Shown: in pieces, positions 25,536 to 34,409 of the stretch
Numbering within the stretch: the stretch's first letter is position 1
How the letters are laid out: every line of letters begins with the position of its first letter
Assembly (NCBI RefSeq): GCF_028463845.1
Contig: NZ_CP116805.1
Span: 1,736,001 to 1,800,000, forward strand
Length of the DNA stretch: 64,000 bases
From: Gimibacter soli
GTDB taxonomy: Bacteria > Pseudomonadota > Alphaproteobacteria > Sphingomonadales > Kordiimonadaceae
Reading direction: 5' to 3'
Translations under genes and position numbers: made by a program
Notes under the pieces: model-generated
What the model saw: the letters and a program-made list of their open reading frames with translations, nothing else
Databases searched by the model: none
Told to the model about the DNA's origin: nothing

Positions 25536-27785
25536 ATGAGCACGCATTCCGAATTCACCGAAAATATCGTCGAGGCCCCGTTTGGCAACGCCCTTAGCGA
25601 GCGTTACTTGGCCTATGCCCTGTCCACCATCATGTCGCGGTCGCTGCCTGATGTGCGCGACGGCCTGAAGCCGGTTCACCGCCGGCTCCTGTACGCCATG
25701 CGCCTGCTGAAGCTTGACCCCAACACGGGCTACAAGAAATGCGCCCGCGTGGTGGGTGACGTGATCGGTAAATATCACCCGCACGGCGACCAGTCGGTTT
25801 ATGACGCGCTCGTGCGCCTTGCGCAGGATTTCTCCGTCCGCATGCCGCTCATCGACGGGCAGGGGAACTTCGGCAATATCGACGGCGATAACGCGGCCGC
25901 CATGCGTTACACCGAAGCCCGGATGACCGAAATCGCCGCCGTGCTGATGGACGGCCTTGATGAAGATGCCGTCGATTACCGCGCCACCTATGACGGCGAG
26001 GATCACGAGCCGGTCGTCTTCCCCGGCATGTTCCCGAACCTTATGGTCAACGGCTCCAACGGTATCGCCGTGGGCATGGCGACGAACATTCCGCCGCACA
26101 ACCTGGGCGAACTGATCGAAGGCCTGCAGCTCCTTATCGAAGCGCGCCGCGACAAGTCGAAGGAAGTGACGGTCGCGGACCTCGTGAAGCTGATCCCCGC
26201 CCCGGATTTCCCGACGGGCGGTGTGATCGTGGAGCCGGCGGAAAGCCTTCTCAATACCTATGAAACCGGGCGCGGGTCGATCCGTGTGCGGGCGCGCTGG
26301 GAAAAGGAAGAGCTGAAGCACGGCCTTTACCAGATCGTCATCACCGAGATCCCCTATCAGGTGCAGAAGTCGAAGCTGATCGAGCGCATCGCCGAACTGA
26401 TCGCCGACAAGAAACTGCCGATCCTGAATGACGTGCGCGACGAATCGTCCGAGGATATCCGCGTGGTGCTGGAGCCCCGCAACCGCAGCGTGGAACCGGA
26501 AATCCTGATGGAAAGCCTTTTCAAGCTGACCGAGCTTGAGATCCGCTTCGCCGTTAATATGAACGTCATCGCGCTTGACCAGCGCCCGCGCGTTTTGAAC
26601 CTCAAGGAAATGCTCGAAAGCTTCCTCGACCATCAGGTCGAGGTGCTGATCCGCAAGAGCAAGTTCCGCCTCGACAAGATCGACAAGCGCCTCGAAATCC
26701 TTGATGGCTTCCTGAAGGCCTACCTGAACCTCGATGAGGTGATCCGCATCATCCGCGAGGAAGACGAGGTCAAGGAATGCCTGATGAAAACCTTCGACCT
26801 GACGGAAAATCAGGCCGAAGCCATCCTCAACATGCGCCTGCGGTCGCTGCGCAAACTTGAAGAGATGGAAATCAAGGGCGAGCACGAGGCCCTGACGAAA
26901 GAGAAAGCCGGTCTCGAACAGCTGATCGCCAGCCCGGCGCGGCAATGGACGCGCGTGAGCGGTGACCTTGCCGCCCTCATGAAGAAATTCGGGCCGGACA
27001 GCGTGCTCGGTAAGCGCCGTACCGGCTTTGGCGAGGCACCGACCGCCGAGATCGTGCCGATCGAAGCCATGATCGAGAAAGAGCCGATCACGGTTGTCTG
27101 CTCGAAGCGCGGCTGGATCAGGGCGATGAAGGGCCATATGAAGCCCGAGGACGTGATCACCTACAAGGAAGGGGACGAGGAAAAGTTCCGCTTCCATGCG
27201 CAAACGACCGACAAGCTGTTCCTCTTCTCCACCGCCGGCAAAATGTATACGCTCGGTGCTGACAAGCTCCCCGGCGGGCGCGGCCACGGCGAGCCGGTGC
27301 GCCTGATGGTGGATATGGATGCGAACGACGAGATCATTTCGCTGATCCCCTATGTGCAGGGTAGCCAGCTTCTGGTCGCGTCCTCCATCGGCAAGGGCTT
27401 CATCGCGGCAGCAGACGATGCCATCGCCATGAAGAAGGGCGGCAAGCAGCTGTTGAACCTGCCCGACAAGGCGGTGGCGACCCACTGCCTGCCGGTCACC
27501 GGTGACAGCGTCGCCGTGATCGGCGAGAACCGCAAACTCTTGGTGTTCGAGCTTTCGGAAATCCCCACCATGGCGCGCGGGCAGGGCGTTACCCTGCAGC
27601 GTTACAAGGATGGCGGCATGGCCGACCTGCTGCTGTTCGCGCGTGAGGAAGGCCTTACCTGGCCGATGGGCGGCTCGACCGACCGCTGGCGGACAGAGAC
27701 CGCGCTCGAGCCATGGTCGGGCAAACGCGGCAACACCGGCCGTCTGCCCCCGATGGGCTTCCCGCGGAACAACAAGTTCAGGTAA
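25536..27785 (+). CDS. parC: DNA topoisomerase IV subunit A
   Basis: 749 residues. Forms the DNA-cutting subunit that decatenates chromosomes with ParE. The active Tyr is Tyr125 in RYTEAR. The QRDR region reads YHPHGDQSVYDALVR, with Gln and Asp at the positions of E. coli Ser80 and Glu84. QGNFGNIDGDNAAAMR and NGSNGIAVGMATNIPPHN are standard GyrA/ParC motifs. The shorter C-terminal beta-propeller without a GyrA box supports ParC over GyrA. The gene ends three bases before the stop of the convergent dioxygenase gene. Confidence 0.96.
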   Translation: MSTHSEFTENIVEAPFGNALSERYLAYALSTIMSRSLPDVRDGLKPVHRRLLYAMRLLKLDPNTGYKKCARVVGDVIGKYHPHGDQSVYDALVRLAQDFSVRMPLIDGQGNFGNIDGDNAAAMRYTEARMTEIAAVLMDGLDEDAVDYRATYDGEDHEPVVFPGMFPNLMVNGSNGIAVGMATNIPPHNLGELIEGLQLLIEARRDKSKEVTVADLVKLIPAPDFPTGGVIVEPAESLLNTYETGRGSIRVRARWEKEELKHGLYQIVITEIPYQVQKSKLIERIAELIADKKLPILNDVRDESSEDIRVVLEPRNRSVEPEILMESLFKLTELEIRFAVNMNVIALDQRPRVLNLKEMLESFLDHQVEVLIRKSKFRLDKIDKRLEILDGFLKAYLNLDEVIRIIREEDEVKECLMKTFDLTENQAEAILNMRLRSLRKLEEMEIKGEHEALTKEKAGLEQLIASPARQWTRVSGDLAALMKKFGPDSVLGKRRTGFGEAPTAEIVPIEAMIEKEPITVVCSKRGWIRAMKGHMKPEDVITYKEGDEEKFRFHAQTTDKLFLFSTAGKMYTLGADKLPGGRGHGEPVRLMVDMDANDEIISLIPYVQGSQLLVASSIGKGFIAAADDAIAMKKGGKQLLNLPDKAVATHCLPVTGDSVAVIGENRKLLVFELSEIPTMARGQGVTLQRYKDGGMADLLLFAREEGLTWPMGGSTDRWRTETALEPWSGKRGNTGRLPPMGFPRNNKFR

Positions 27786-27788
27786 GGG

Positions 27789-28664
27789 CTACCCCAGCAC
27801 CTTTTTCGGATGCACGCCGTCCACATAGCCCATGAAGGGCGGATGGATGGAGTAGCCGAGCAGTTCCTGTGCGCGCTCGGGCATGGTTTTCGCCAGCTCG
27901 TGCGGGACGGCGAGGCTCATGTTCTCTAGCGTTCTGGCCCATCCGATCACATATTGCGGGGTGACAATCAGGCGCGGCGCGTCTGACCGGTTGGCGCCGC
28001 CCCGGTGCCAGAGCGTGCCCTTGGCGACCATGAAGGAACCCGACGGCATCACCGCTTTCACGGCATCGGGCCGCGCGCCGGGGTCATCGCTCACGTCACG
28101 CACGCGGCGGTCGGAGAAGCTTTCGGGCTTGTTGGCGCCGGCGATCTCCACGCTGCCCCATTTGTGACTGCGGGGGATGATCTCGGTCGCGCCGTTCGTT
28201 TCGGTCGTGTCGTCAATCGCCCAGAAGGTGGAGGTGCCGTATGTGGGGCGCGGCATCGGCGCGTCGATATGGCTGTCGTCATAATGCCAGGGCTGCACGG
28301 TTTCGCCCGGATGCAGCTTGATGGCAAGGCAGGCGGACAGGAGGCACGAGCGGCCAAGGTCATGCTCGGCAAAGGCCAGCGCCAGCGGATGGGTGGCCAT
28401 TTCCACAAAGACCGGCGATTTGGCGAGAAGCGCATAAACGCGGTTCGATTTCAGGCCTTCGAAATCGTTGCGTCCTGCCTTGTTGCCCTGCATGTAGGGC
28501 TCGAGGGCTTCCCGCACGCGTGCCACGCCGTCTGCGGGCATCACATGCGGGAAAATCACATAGCCTTCCTCGTCATACTGGTCGAACCAGCTGGCGAGGC
28601 TGCGGCCCTGCAGCCACGGCTTCAGGGCTTCTTCGGTGTAAGATACGGTCGCTTCCCGCAGCAT
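27789..28664 (-). CDS. Phytanoyl-CoA dioxygenase (PhyH) family protein
   Basis: 291 residues with GGAGGGGAG upstream of the ATG. A Fe(II)/2-oxoglutarate-type jelly-roll: WHYDDSHIDAP carries the first two iron ligands (HxD), and the distal His is in LWHRGGANRS, followed by the Arg for 2-oxoglutarate in PRLIVTPQYV. The substrate is unknown; PhyH-family members act on lipids and small molecules. A VOC protein and a TRAP transporter lie upstream on the same strand, so it may take part in catabolism of the transported acid (inference). Confidence 0.85.
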   Translation of the reverse strand: MLREATVSYTEEALKPWLQGRSLASWFDQYDEEGYVIFPHVMPADGVARVREALEPYMQGNKAGRNDFEGLKSNRVYALLAKSPVFVEMATHPLALAFAEHDLGRSCLLSACLAIKLHPGETVQPWHYDDSHIDAPMPRPTYGTSTFWAIDDTTETNGATEIIPRSHKWGSVEIAGANKPESFSDRRVRDVSDDPGARPDAVKAVMPSGSFMVAKGTLWHRGGANRSDAPRLIVTPQYVIGWARTLENMSLAVPHELAKTMPERAQELLGYSIHPPFMGYVDGVHPKKVLG

Positions 28665-28715
28665 GGCTCCCCTCCCGCAACGGTGTTCAGAACGGCGACG
28701 GGAGGGCAGGTTGCC

Positions 28716-29102
28716 TCAGCCGGCCGATGCCATATTGAAGCAGTTTAGCTTGTTGCCGTCCAGATCGCGGAAATAGCCGGCGTAAAAAGTGCTGGTGTCG
28801 CCGCCGCGGATGCCGGGCTTGCCTTCGCAGGTGCCGCCAAGCTCGATGGCCTTGGCATAGACCTTGTCAACCGTGGCGCGGTCGGGGGCGAAAAGGGCGA
28901 TCATCACGCCGTTGCCAACCGTTGCCTTGTTGCCGTCGAAGGGTTTGGCGATGCCGAAGCCGGGGCCGGATGCGCTGTTGCCCCAGGCTTTGAAACTGTC
29001 CATGTCCCACGAGCGTTTCGCGCCCAGAAGGCTCAGAAGCTCGTCATAGAAGGCTGCTGCCTTATCGATATCGTTAGTACCCACTGTCGTATAGCCAATC
29101 AT
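28716..29102 (-). CDS. VOC (glyoxalase/bleomycin resistance) family protein
   Basis: 128 residues with GGAGGAAAT before the ATG. Two beta-alpha-beta-beta-beta units typical of the vicinal oxygen chelate fold: MIGYTTVGTNDIDKAAAFYDELL at the start and YAGYFRDLDGNKLNCFNM at the end. The metal-ligand pattern is incomplete by eye, so it may be a binding protein or an uncharacterised enzyme. Substrate unknown. Confidence 0.85.
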   Translation of the reverse strand: MIGYTTVGTNDIDKAAAFYDELLSLLGAKRSWDMDSFKAWGNSASGPGFGIAKPFDGNKATVGNGVMIALFAPDRATVDKVYAKAIELGGTCEGKPGIRGGDTSTFYAGYFRDLDGNKLNCFNMASAG

Positions 29103-29205
29103 GATTTCCTCCGCTCATTTCGGGTTGGCCGCGCAATCTTAGGCCAGCAAAAAGGCCTGCCCAATTTACATTGCCGTATGGCTACCCACCAGAAATGTAT
29201 AGGTC

Positions 29206-30792
29206 TCAGCCCTTGAAAAGGAGATCCGGCAGCCATGTCACGAGGCCGGGGTCGAGCGCGATGATGATCAGCGCCACCAGCTGGATGATGATGAAAGGAA
29301 TGACGCCCTTGTACATGGTTGACGTCTTCACTTCATCGGGCACCACGCTTCTGAGGTAGAAGAGCGCGAAGCCGAAGGGCGGGGTCAGGAAGCTCGTTTG
29401 CAGGTTCATGGCCATGAGGACAGCAAGCCACACGGGGCCGTGCACGCCGTCCATGGCGAGAAGGGCGGGGGCCACCACCGGCACCACCACGAAGCAGATT
29501 TCGATGAAATCGAGGAAGAAGCCGAGCACGAACATCAAGACCATCACAAGGATGATGGCGCCTGCGGTGCCGCCGGGCAGGTTCGTCAGCCAGTGTTCAA
29601 TCACCTCGTCGCCGCCAAGGCCGCGGAAGACGAGCGAGAAAAGCGATGCGCCGATCAGGATCGTATAGACCATGGTGGAAATGCGCAGCGTGGCGCGGCT
29701 GACATCCACAAGGACGCCGCTTTTCCAGGTGGCGCGGATGGCAAGGCCGACGGTCGCAACAAAGACGATGCTGAGTACGATGGCGGCGTAGAATGCCGCT
29801 GTGTCGGCCATCGGCACCTCGGCGCGGGCCATGCGCAGGTCAAAGCCTGCAGCAATGCCGAGAAGCACTGCAAGGCTGGCGACCGCCACAATCACGAGGC
29901 GCGGCCCGGTGCCGCCGACCCGCGTGGCGCCCAGAAGGATGGCGCCGATGGCGCCCACACTGGCGGCCTCTGTGGGGGTCGCTATGCCGCCGAGGATCGC
30001 ACCGAGTACGGCCACAATCAGCAGCAAGGGCGGCAGGAGGGCGCCAAGGGTATGCAGCAGGAAAGCGGCGTCGATCACGGTGCCTTCCTCGCGCGGCACA
30101 GCGGGGCTTGCCTCCGGCTTCAGGATTGCCACGGCACCCTGATAGAGCATGTAAAGCAGCACCAGCACGAGGCCCGGCAAAAGGGCGCCCGCAAAAATCT
30201 CGCCAGCGCTGACGGGCGTCGGCGAGAAAATGCCCTGTGTCAGCTGTGCCTGTTGCCATGCCGACGACATCACGTCCGCCAGCAGGATCAGCACGATCGA
30301 TGGCGGGATGATCTGGCCGAGCGTGCCGGCAGCGGCAATCGCGCCGGTCGCGAGCGCCGGATCATAGCCGCGCTTCAGCATGGTCGGCAGGCTGAGGAGC
30401 CCCATGGTGACGACCGTGGCGCCCACGATGCCGGTGGATGCGGCAAGGAGCGCGCCCACCAGCGTGACCGAAAGCCCGATCCCGCCGCGCATGGAGCCAA
30501 AGAGCTTGCCCATGCTTTCGAGAAGATCCTCAGCGACCTTGGAGCGTTCCAGCATCACGCCCATCAGCACGAACAGCGGCACGGCGAAAAGTAGCTCGTT
30601 GCGGATGACGTTTGAATAAAGACGGTTCGGCAGCAGCTCCATGAAACCTGCGTCCAGCACGCCCATTTCCATGCCGATGAAACCGAACAGGAGGCCAGTA
30701 CCGGCCAGCGTGAAGGCCACCGGGAAACCGGCCATCATCAGGACAACAAGGCCGGCGAACATCGCCGCCGTCAGCATCATATGCGGGTCCAT
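29206..30792 (-). CDS. TRAP transporter large permease (DctM type)
   Basis: 528 residues with at least 12 hydrophobic segments. Family features: MMAGFPVAFTLAGTGLLFGF near the start, PLFVLMGVMLERSKVAEDLL, and GALLAASTGIVGATVVTMG and GTLGQIIPPSIVLILLAD, which form the transport core. Its length (about 100 above the 425 minimum) reflects extra helices in the middle, seen in TRAP permeases for keto acids and similar. Its ATG shares one base with the stop of the small permease gene. Confidence 0.93.
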   Translation of the reverse strand: MDPHMMLTAAMFAGLVVLMMAGFPVAFTLAGTGLLFGFIGMEMGVLDAGFMELLPNRLYSNVIRNELLFAVPLFVLMGVMLERSKVAEDLLESMGKLFGSMRGGIGLSVTLVGALLAASTGIVGATVVTMGLLSLPTMLKRGYDPALATGAIAAAGTLGQIIPPSIVLILLADVMSSAWQQAQLTQGIFSPTPVSAGEIFAGALLPGLVLVLLYMLYQGAVAILKPEASPAVPREEGTVIDAAFLLHTLGALLPPLLLIVAVLGAILGGIATPTEAASVGAIGAILLGATRVGGTGPRLVIVAVASLAVLLGIAAGFDLRMARAEVPMADTAAFYAAIVLSIVFVATVGLAIRATWKSGVLVDVSRATLRISTMVYTILIGASLFSLVFRGLGGDEVIEHWLTNLPGGTAGAIILVMVLMFVLGFFLDFIEICFVVVPVVAPALLAMDGVHGPVWLAVLMAMNLQTSFLTPPFGFALFYLRSVVPDEVKTSTMYKGVIPFIIIQLVALIIIALDPGLVTWLPDLLFKG

Positions 30793-31298
30793 CAGGCGGC
30801 TCCCTTCCTGAGGGTGAGCGCAGACCGGATGAGGATCGATGTCGCCTGCAATGAAAGCGTGAGGGCAAAGAGCAGGAGCGTTGCCTTGAGGATATAGACA
30901 AACGGCAGGCCACCGGCGTCCACACTCGCCTCACGGATCGTCCAGCTCATCTCGACGAAGGGCAGGGCCGTCATCCAGAAAAGGATGAGGAAGGGGATGA
31001 GCATGAAGAGCGTGCCAAACAGATTGACCATCGCTTTGCCGCGGGGCCCCAAGCGGCTGTAGAAGATATCCACCCGTACATGCTCGTCATGAAGCGCCGT
31101 GTAGCCGGCAGCACCCAGGAACATCAGCGCGTTGATATATTGCAGGCTTTCCTGCAGCTCGATGGAGCCAAGGCGGAAGATATAGACACTGAGGACGACC
31201 GCGAACTGGACGAGCACCAGAATAAGCGGCAGAAGCCCGAGGACCTTGCCGGTGGTTTCGGCAAACCCGTCGAGAAGCGAGGCAAGGCGCGTGAGCAT
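30792..31298 (-). CDS. TRAP transporter small permease (DctQ type)
   Basis: 168 residues with four membrane helices. Residues near DEHVRVDIFYSRL after helix 2 are the DctQ hallmark. It sits one base after the binding-protein gene and overlaps the large permease gene, giving the order SBP - small - large. Together they form a sodium-driven solute importer with no ATP use. Confidence 0.92.
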   Translation of the reverse strand: MLTRLASLLDGFAETTGKVLGLLPLILVLVQFAVVLSVYIFRLGSIELQESLQYINALMFLGAAGYTALHDEHVRVDIFYSRLGPRGKAMVNLFGTLFMLIPFLILFWMTALPFVEMSWTIREASVDAGGLPFVYILKATLLLFALTLSLQATSILIRSALTLRKGAA

Positions 31299-31299
31299 G

Positions 31300-32487
31300 C
31301 TACTCGGCGGCGCTCAAGGCGCGGGCTTCGGCGAAGGCGCGTTCGCCGATCTCGCCCCAGCGCATGCCATCCTTGCGGGAGGCGGCATAGCTTTCGAAAA
31401 TGCGGCGGGAAATATCGTCGGTCGCGGCCACTTCGGCGATCACATCGGTTGAAAGCTCGCCAAGGCGCTTGAGGATTTCGTCGCTGAAGCGTTTGAGTTT
31501 CACACCATGTTCGCGGATGAGGGTATCCAGCGCGCGGGCGTTATTGGCGTTGAATTCGGCCAGCATGATGTCGTTCTCGGCGGCGGCCGAAGCTTCGATG
31601 ATCGCGCGGTCCTGCGCCGAGAGGTCATCCCAGAGCTTCTTGTTGAGGCCGAGCGACAACGCCGAGCCGGGCTCATGGATGCCGGGATAATAGTAATTCT
31701 TCACGATGGTGTGGAAACCGAAGGCGAGGTCGTTCCAGGGGCCGACCCATTCGGTCGCGTCGATATTGCCCTGGCTCAGCGCCTGGAAAATCTCGCCGCC
31801 CTGTTTGGTGATCGGCGTGGCGCCCAGCCGGCGCATCACTTCGCCGCCGAGGCCCGGCATGCGGATACGCAGGCCCTGGAAATCCTCGACCGAATTGATG
31901 TCTTTCTGGAACCAGCCGCCCATCTGCACGCCGGAATTGCCGGCGAGCATGGCCTTGACGCCGAAGGGTGCGGCGAGTTCGTCCCACAGTTCCTGCCCGC
32001 CGCCAAAGCGTACCCAGGCGCTGATCTCGCTGCCGGTCATGCCCATCGGCACAGCAGCGAAGAAGTTGAAGGCGGGGGATTTGCCCTGCCAGTAATATTC
32101 GGCGGCGTGATACATATCCGCCTGTCCCTGCGCCACGGCATCGAAGCCGCCAAGCGCACCGACAAGCTCGCCCGCTGCATAAAGCTTCACACCGATACGG
32201 CCATCCGACAGTGCCTCGATCCGGCGAGCCAGCCGCTCGGCGCCCGTACCAAGGCCCGGGAAATTCTTGGGCCAGGCGGTAACCATCTTGAGGCTGCGTT
32301 TCTTGGAAAGGATCGCGGGGGCGCCGTCCACCGGCGCGCAGGCCTGATCACTGTTGCCGCCACAGGCGGTGAGGAGGGCAGCAGCGCCGACAAGACCGGC
32401 ACCCCTGAGGAGCGCACGACGGTCGAGAGAAGGATCGTTTTCCCGAGCTTCGCTCGTTGTTCCACGGTCAAACTTCTTGTCGGCCAC
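31300..32487 (-). CDS. TRAP transporter substrate-binding protein with Tat-type lipoprotein signal
   Basis: 395 residues from the GTG at 32487 (GGGAGGG upstream). The N-terminus has a twin-arginine motif DRRALLRGAG, a hydrophobic stretch and a lipobox LLTAC, so it may be exported folded and lipid-anchored. The mature part is a DctP-type binding protein (MVTAWPKNFPGLGTGAERLARRI; LRIRMPGLGGEVMRRLG). It resembles the alpha-keto-acid binding TakP group in being Tat-linked and having GxTPI-type ligand loops, but the ligand is not proven. Confidence 0.9.
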   Translation of the reverse strand: MADKKFDRGTTSEARENDPSLDRRALLRGAGLVGAAALLTACGGNSDQACAPVDGAPAILSKKRSLKMVTAWPKNFPGLGTGAERLARRIEALSDGRIGVKLYAAGELVGALGGFDAVAQGQADMYHAAEYYWQGKSPAFNFFAAVPMGMTGSEISAWVRFGGGQELWDELAAPFGVKAMLAGNSGVQMGGWFQKDINSVEDFQGLRIRMPGLGGEVMRRLGATPITKQGGEIFQALSQGNIDATEWVGPWNDLAFGFHTIVKNYYYPGIHEPGSALSLGLNKKLWDDLSAQDRAIIEASAAAENDIMLAEFNANNARALDTLIREHGVKLKRFSDEILKRLGELSTDVIAEVAATDDISRRIFESYAASRKDGMRWGEIGERAFAEARALSAAE

Positions 32488-32599
32488 ACATCCCTCCCGA
32501 TACTTCCGATAAACAAGGCGCCGCCCTTCCCCGGAGCGGCGCGATTCGCGAGACGACAGTATAGGGTGAGGGGCGCTCTCGGCAAGCCCTTCAAGGCAT

Positions 32600-33319
32600 T
32601 CAGGGCATCAGGCTCCAGCCATCGGTGCCAAGGCGCTCCAGCGGCTTGAAGCGCCGCTTGTAAGCCATCTTGCCGCTGCCCTCGACCCAGTAGCCGAGAT
32701 AGACATACGGCAGCCCTGCCGTGCGGGCGCGGGCGATGTGGTCTGCGATGATATAGGTGCCAAGGCTGCGGCCCGGGTCTTCCGTGTCGAAGAAGCTGTA
32801 GACCATCGACAGCCCGTCGGAGAGTTCGTCCGTCAGCGCCACCGCCATCAGCTTGCGGTCCAGCATGCGGCGATATTCGATCAGCACGGTGGTGACGGGG
32901 CTTGTCTCCACCATGTCGATATATTCAGGCATGCCCATCCCGGCCATCGAACCGTCGCTGTGGCGGTCCTGCAGATAGCTTGAGAGAAGCGAGAACTGTT
33001 CTTCGGTGACGATCGGCGGGCAGACTTCGGAGGTGAGGTCCGCATTGCGGCGCACCGTCCGGCGTTCGGATTTGGCGGGGCTGTGTTCGAGGGCGCGTAC
33101 ACGTACCGAAACGCAGGCCGAACAGTTTTCGCAAGCTGGCCGGTACACGACCGACTGGCTGCGGCGGAAGCCTACGCGGCCAAGCGCTTCGTTCAGCGCG
33201 CCGGCCTCAGGGCCGATCAGTTCAGTGAAAACCTTGCGCTCGACCTTGTTCGACAGATAGGGGCACGGCGCGGGCGCCGTGACGAAGAATTTCGGAAACT
33301 GCAAGGACTGATCGGTCAT
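32600..33319 (-). CDS. bpt: Aspartate/glutamate leucyltransferase (N-end rule)
   Basis: 239 residues. Adds leucine from Leu-tRNA to N-terminal Asp or Glu, marking proteins for ClpS-ClpAP degradation. Signature features: PCPYLSNKVERKVFTEL, the Cys cluster RPACENCSACVSVRVRAL, and YLGYWVEGSGKMAYKRRFKPLE near the end. The Bpt name follows the bacterial family; eukaryotic-type Ate1 adds Arg instead. motB lies 75 bases upstream. Confidence 0.92.
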   Translation of the reverse strand: MTDQSLQFPKFFVTAPAPCPYLSNKVERKVFTELIGPEAGALNEALGRVGFRRSQSVVYRPACENCSACVSVRVRALEHSPAKSERRTVRRNADLTSEVCPPIVTEEQFSLLSSYLQDRHSDGSMAGMGMPEYIDMVETSPVTTVLIEYRRMLDRKLMAVALTDELSDGLSMVYSFFDTEDPGRSLGTYIIADHIARARTAGLPYVYLGYWVEGSGKMAYKRRFKPLERLGTDGWSLMP

Positions 33320-33393
33320 CGCTTTCCACTGCCGGTCGAAACTGGCCTTATCATATCACGACGAATGTTAAGGAAAAGTAGGCAAAACCGGCC

Positions 33394-34284
33394 TCAGTTG
33401 CCGGCTGATGGCGGCACCACGGGGGCTTCGCGCAGCACCAGAATGGTGATCCGGCGGTTTTCCGACTTGAAGGGATTGTCCGGGAAAATCGGGTCGGTGG
33501 AGGCCTTGCCGATCACTTCGGCGATCCGGTCGTTCGTCACACCGGTTTCATCCAGCACGCGGCGGGCGGCATTGGCGCGGTCGGCGCTCAGTTCCCAGTT
33601 GGTCGATCCGTTCGGGCCAGAGAAAGCGCCGCCGTCCGTGTGGCCTTCGATGGTCAGCCGGTTGGGCAGGGTGGCGACGGAATCACCCACCGCCGCAATC
33701 ATCGCCTTGGCATAACCGTAAAGATCGTCGGTGCCGCTTTTGAACATGGCGCGGCGGTCCTTGTCCACAAGCTGGATTTTCATGCCTTCATCGGTGATTT
33801 CCATGATCACCTGATCGGACATTTCGGAAAGCTGCGGCGACTGCTGGATGGCGAGGCGAAGCTGTTCCTGAAGGTCCTCGAAGGCGAGGTCTTCCTGATC
33901 CTTGATCCGCTCGGCCAGTTCATCGAGCTTGCTGTCACCCTTGCCACCCTTTTCCTTGCCCTCGGACGGGCCGGTCTGGGGCTTGCCGGGGTCGCTGATG
34001 ATGACAAGCGGGGAGGGGTTCATACCCTCGGCGTCTTCGCTGGGCGGATTGATCGAATCCGAACCGGTATTGCCGATGACGGCAGCGGAGGTTGGCGAGA
34101 AATAGTCGGCAAGGCCCGCGAGCGTTTCGGGCGGGGCCACGTTCAGGAGCCACAGCAGCATGAAGAAAGCCATCATCGCGGTCACGAAGTCGGCATAGGC
34201 AACTTTCCACGCGCCGCCATGGGCACCGCCGCCTTCAACCTTCTTCACCTTCTTGATGATTGGCTTCTTGTCGTCGTCCGCCAA
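33394..34284 (-). CDS. motB: Flagellar motor protein MotB
   Basis: 296 residues from a TTG at 34284 (GGAG upstream); no earlier in-frame ATG is likely. The basic N-tail KKVKKVEGGGAHGG leads into one membrane helix with Asp32 in YADFVTAMMAFFMLLWLLN, the proton-carrying residue, then a plug-like segment. The C-terminal OmpA-like domain has TIEGHTDGGAFSGPNG and ELSADRANAARRVL for peptidoglycan binding. motA is not adjacent on either side; bpt and a hydrolase flank it. Confidence 0.94.
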   Translation of the reverse strand: MADDDKKPIIKKVKKVEGGGAHGGAWKVAYADFVTAMMAFFMLLWLLNVAPPETLAGLADYFSPTSAAVIGNTGSDSINPPSEDAEGMNPSPLVIISDPGKPQTGPSEGKEKGGKGDSKLDELAERIKDQEDLAFEDLQEQLRLAIQQSPQLSEMSDQVIMEITDEGMKIQLVDKDRRAMFKSGTDDLYGYAKAMIAAVGDSVATLPNRLTIEGHTDGGAFSGPNGSTNWELSADRANAARRVLDETGVTNDRIAEVIGKASTDPIFPDNPFKSENRRITILVLREAPVVPPSAGN

Positions 34285-34331
34285 GCCTGTCGCTCCTGCA
34301 CTTGCGCCCGGAATTGCCTACGCCGGATGCG

Positions 34332-34361
34332 AAAAAGGCGCCGCCCTGATGGCAGCGCCTT
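34332..34361 (-). terminator. Intrinsic terminator of the penicillin-acylase-like gene
   Basis: On the minus strand, AAGGCGCTGCC and GGCGGCGCC pair around ATCAGG with one mismatch, followed by TTTTT. It lies 50 bases past the hydrolase stop and before motB. Confidence 0.75.
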
Positions 34362-34409
34362 CTCATGTTGGCCAAGAACGGCCTCGATTTCAACGATTTA
34401 CTGCGGGCG

